64,000 nt of DNA from Frankiales bacterium. GTDB lineage: Bacteria > Actinomycetota > Actinomycetes > Mycobacteriales > Jatrophihabitantaceae. The translations under genes were made by a program, and so were the position numbers. Positions within the stretch are counted from its first letter, which is position 1, and each line of letters starts with the position of its first letter. The stretch covers positions 122,082 through 186,081 of the forward strand of contig JAOPUZ010000044.1 in assembly GCA_025966315.1 (NCBI GenBank), given 5' to 3'. Below the pieces are notes generated by a model. That model was given only the letters and a program-made list of their open reading frames with translations, searched no databases and had not been told where the DNA came from. This document shows, piece by piece, positions 63,519 to 64,000 of the stretch.

Positions 63519-64000
63519 ATGGGGCAGTCCCCGGTAACGCCGTATTTCGAACGCGGCGAGGACGATTCCTTCGTGCCGAACGAGATCGCCCAGGGCGGTT
63601 GGGGACCCACCCTGGGTGGCCACGTCGTCGGTGGTCTGTTGGCCCGCGAAATCGGGCTGGCGACACCGGATACCGAACTGCAGCCGGCCCGGCTCACCGT
63701 CGACCTGCTGCGGCGGGTCTCGATGGACCCCGTCCGGGTGACCGCCACGGTGGTGCGCTCCGGGCGCCGGATGCAGGCGGTCGACGCCACGCTGCACCAG
63801 GGTGGTGAGGAGGTGGCCAGGGCCTCGGCACTCTATCTGCGCCGCGGTGCCGAGCCCGAGAAAGACGTGTGGACCACCCCGGTCACGATGCCGCCGGTGC
63901 CTGAGGATCCCGAGCAGTGGCCGGAAGAGATCCCGATGTACGTGCGTCCATACGGCCGCGAAACCGGCTCGGACGGGCCGGGTTTCGCCTGGCAGCACGA
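63519..64000 (+). CDS. Acyl-CoA thioesterase-like (hotdog) protein, partial
   Basis: The gene runs off the end of the window; 160 residues are visible. ATG 63519 lies 7 bp after GGAAGG, while ATG 63513 is too close. The sequence SFVPNEIAQGGWGPTLGGHV, then VGGLLAREIGLATP, with ARLTVDLLRRVSMDPVRVTA is the start of the TesB-like thioesterase superfamily. It probably cleaves acyl-CoA. It is on the groEL strand but is separated from it by a nested hairpin, so it is likely an independent unit. Confidence 0.82.
   Translation, partial: MGQSPVTPYFERGEDDSFVPNEIAQGGWGPTLGGHVVGGLLAREIGLATPDTELQPARLTVDLLRRVSMDPVRVTATVVRSGRRMQAVDATLHQGGEEVARASALYLRRGAEPEKDVWTTPVTMPPVPEDPEQWPEEIPMYVRPYGRETGSDGPGFAWQH

Overview
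The window is high-GC chromosomal DNA from an actinomycete. The evidence is very strong G/C bias at third codon positions, frequent GTG starts, many stop/start overlaps, a DUF3263 protein, a LytR_C protein, a WXG100-like/hydrolase pair, an F420-type LLM oxidoreductase, and a groEL controlled by CIRCE. The genus cannot be fixed from sequence alone.

Layout. (1) 1-5.8 kb: a fatty-acyl-CoA catabolic run with two acyl-CoA dehydrogenases, an acyl-CoA ligase and an enoyl-CoA hydratase, followed by HAD and VOC genes. (2) 5.9-9.4 kb: a branched-chain-amide type ABC importer in which two permeases and one ATPase are fused into one 927-residue chain, plus a separate LivF. (3) 9.4-10.4 kb: a degenerate junction holding a truncated RecB-like nuclease, a TetR tail fragment and a 9-bp tandem repeat. 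(4) 11-41 kb: a contractile injection system (CIS, phage-tail-like) locus. (5) 41-56 kb: mixed housekeeping and accessory genes, including a PucR regulator, a MaoC/acyl-CoA ligase operon, two c-di-GMP-type proteins, transporters, an LLM oxidoreductase and secreted proteins. (6) 56-64 kb: a WXG100-like/hydrolase pair, DUF3263, LytR_C, threonine synthase under a SAM-I riboswitch, a cold-shock protein, groEL behind two CIRCE boxes, and the start of a thioesterase gene.

The CIS locus is the main feature. Its + strand arm encodes a PAAR-like tip, sheath, tube, assembly protein, DUF6760, second tube, a 1074-residue low-complexity protein, LysM baseplate hub, VgrG-like spike, gp25, gpJ-like wedge, gpI-like wedge, a double zinc-ribbon protein with a C-terminal membrane helix, and a DUF4157 HExxH protein. 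From the tube gene to the zinc-ribbon gene nearly every stop overlaps the next start. A VOC gene then interrupts, and a - strand arm encodes a Pvc16-type (DUF4255) protein and three very large related proteins. Each of these three has N-terminal Ig-like domains, one transmembrane helix and a long array of carboxypeptidase-regulatory-like repeats. A divergent AAA+ ATPase closes the locus. No capsid, terminase, integrase, lysis gene, recognisable tail fibre or classical tape measure is present. The architecture therefore suggests a domesticated CIS with membrane-spanning partners rather than a prophage.
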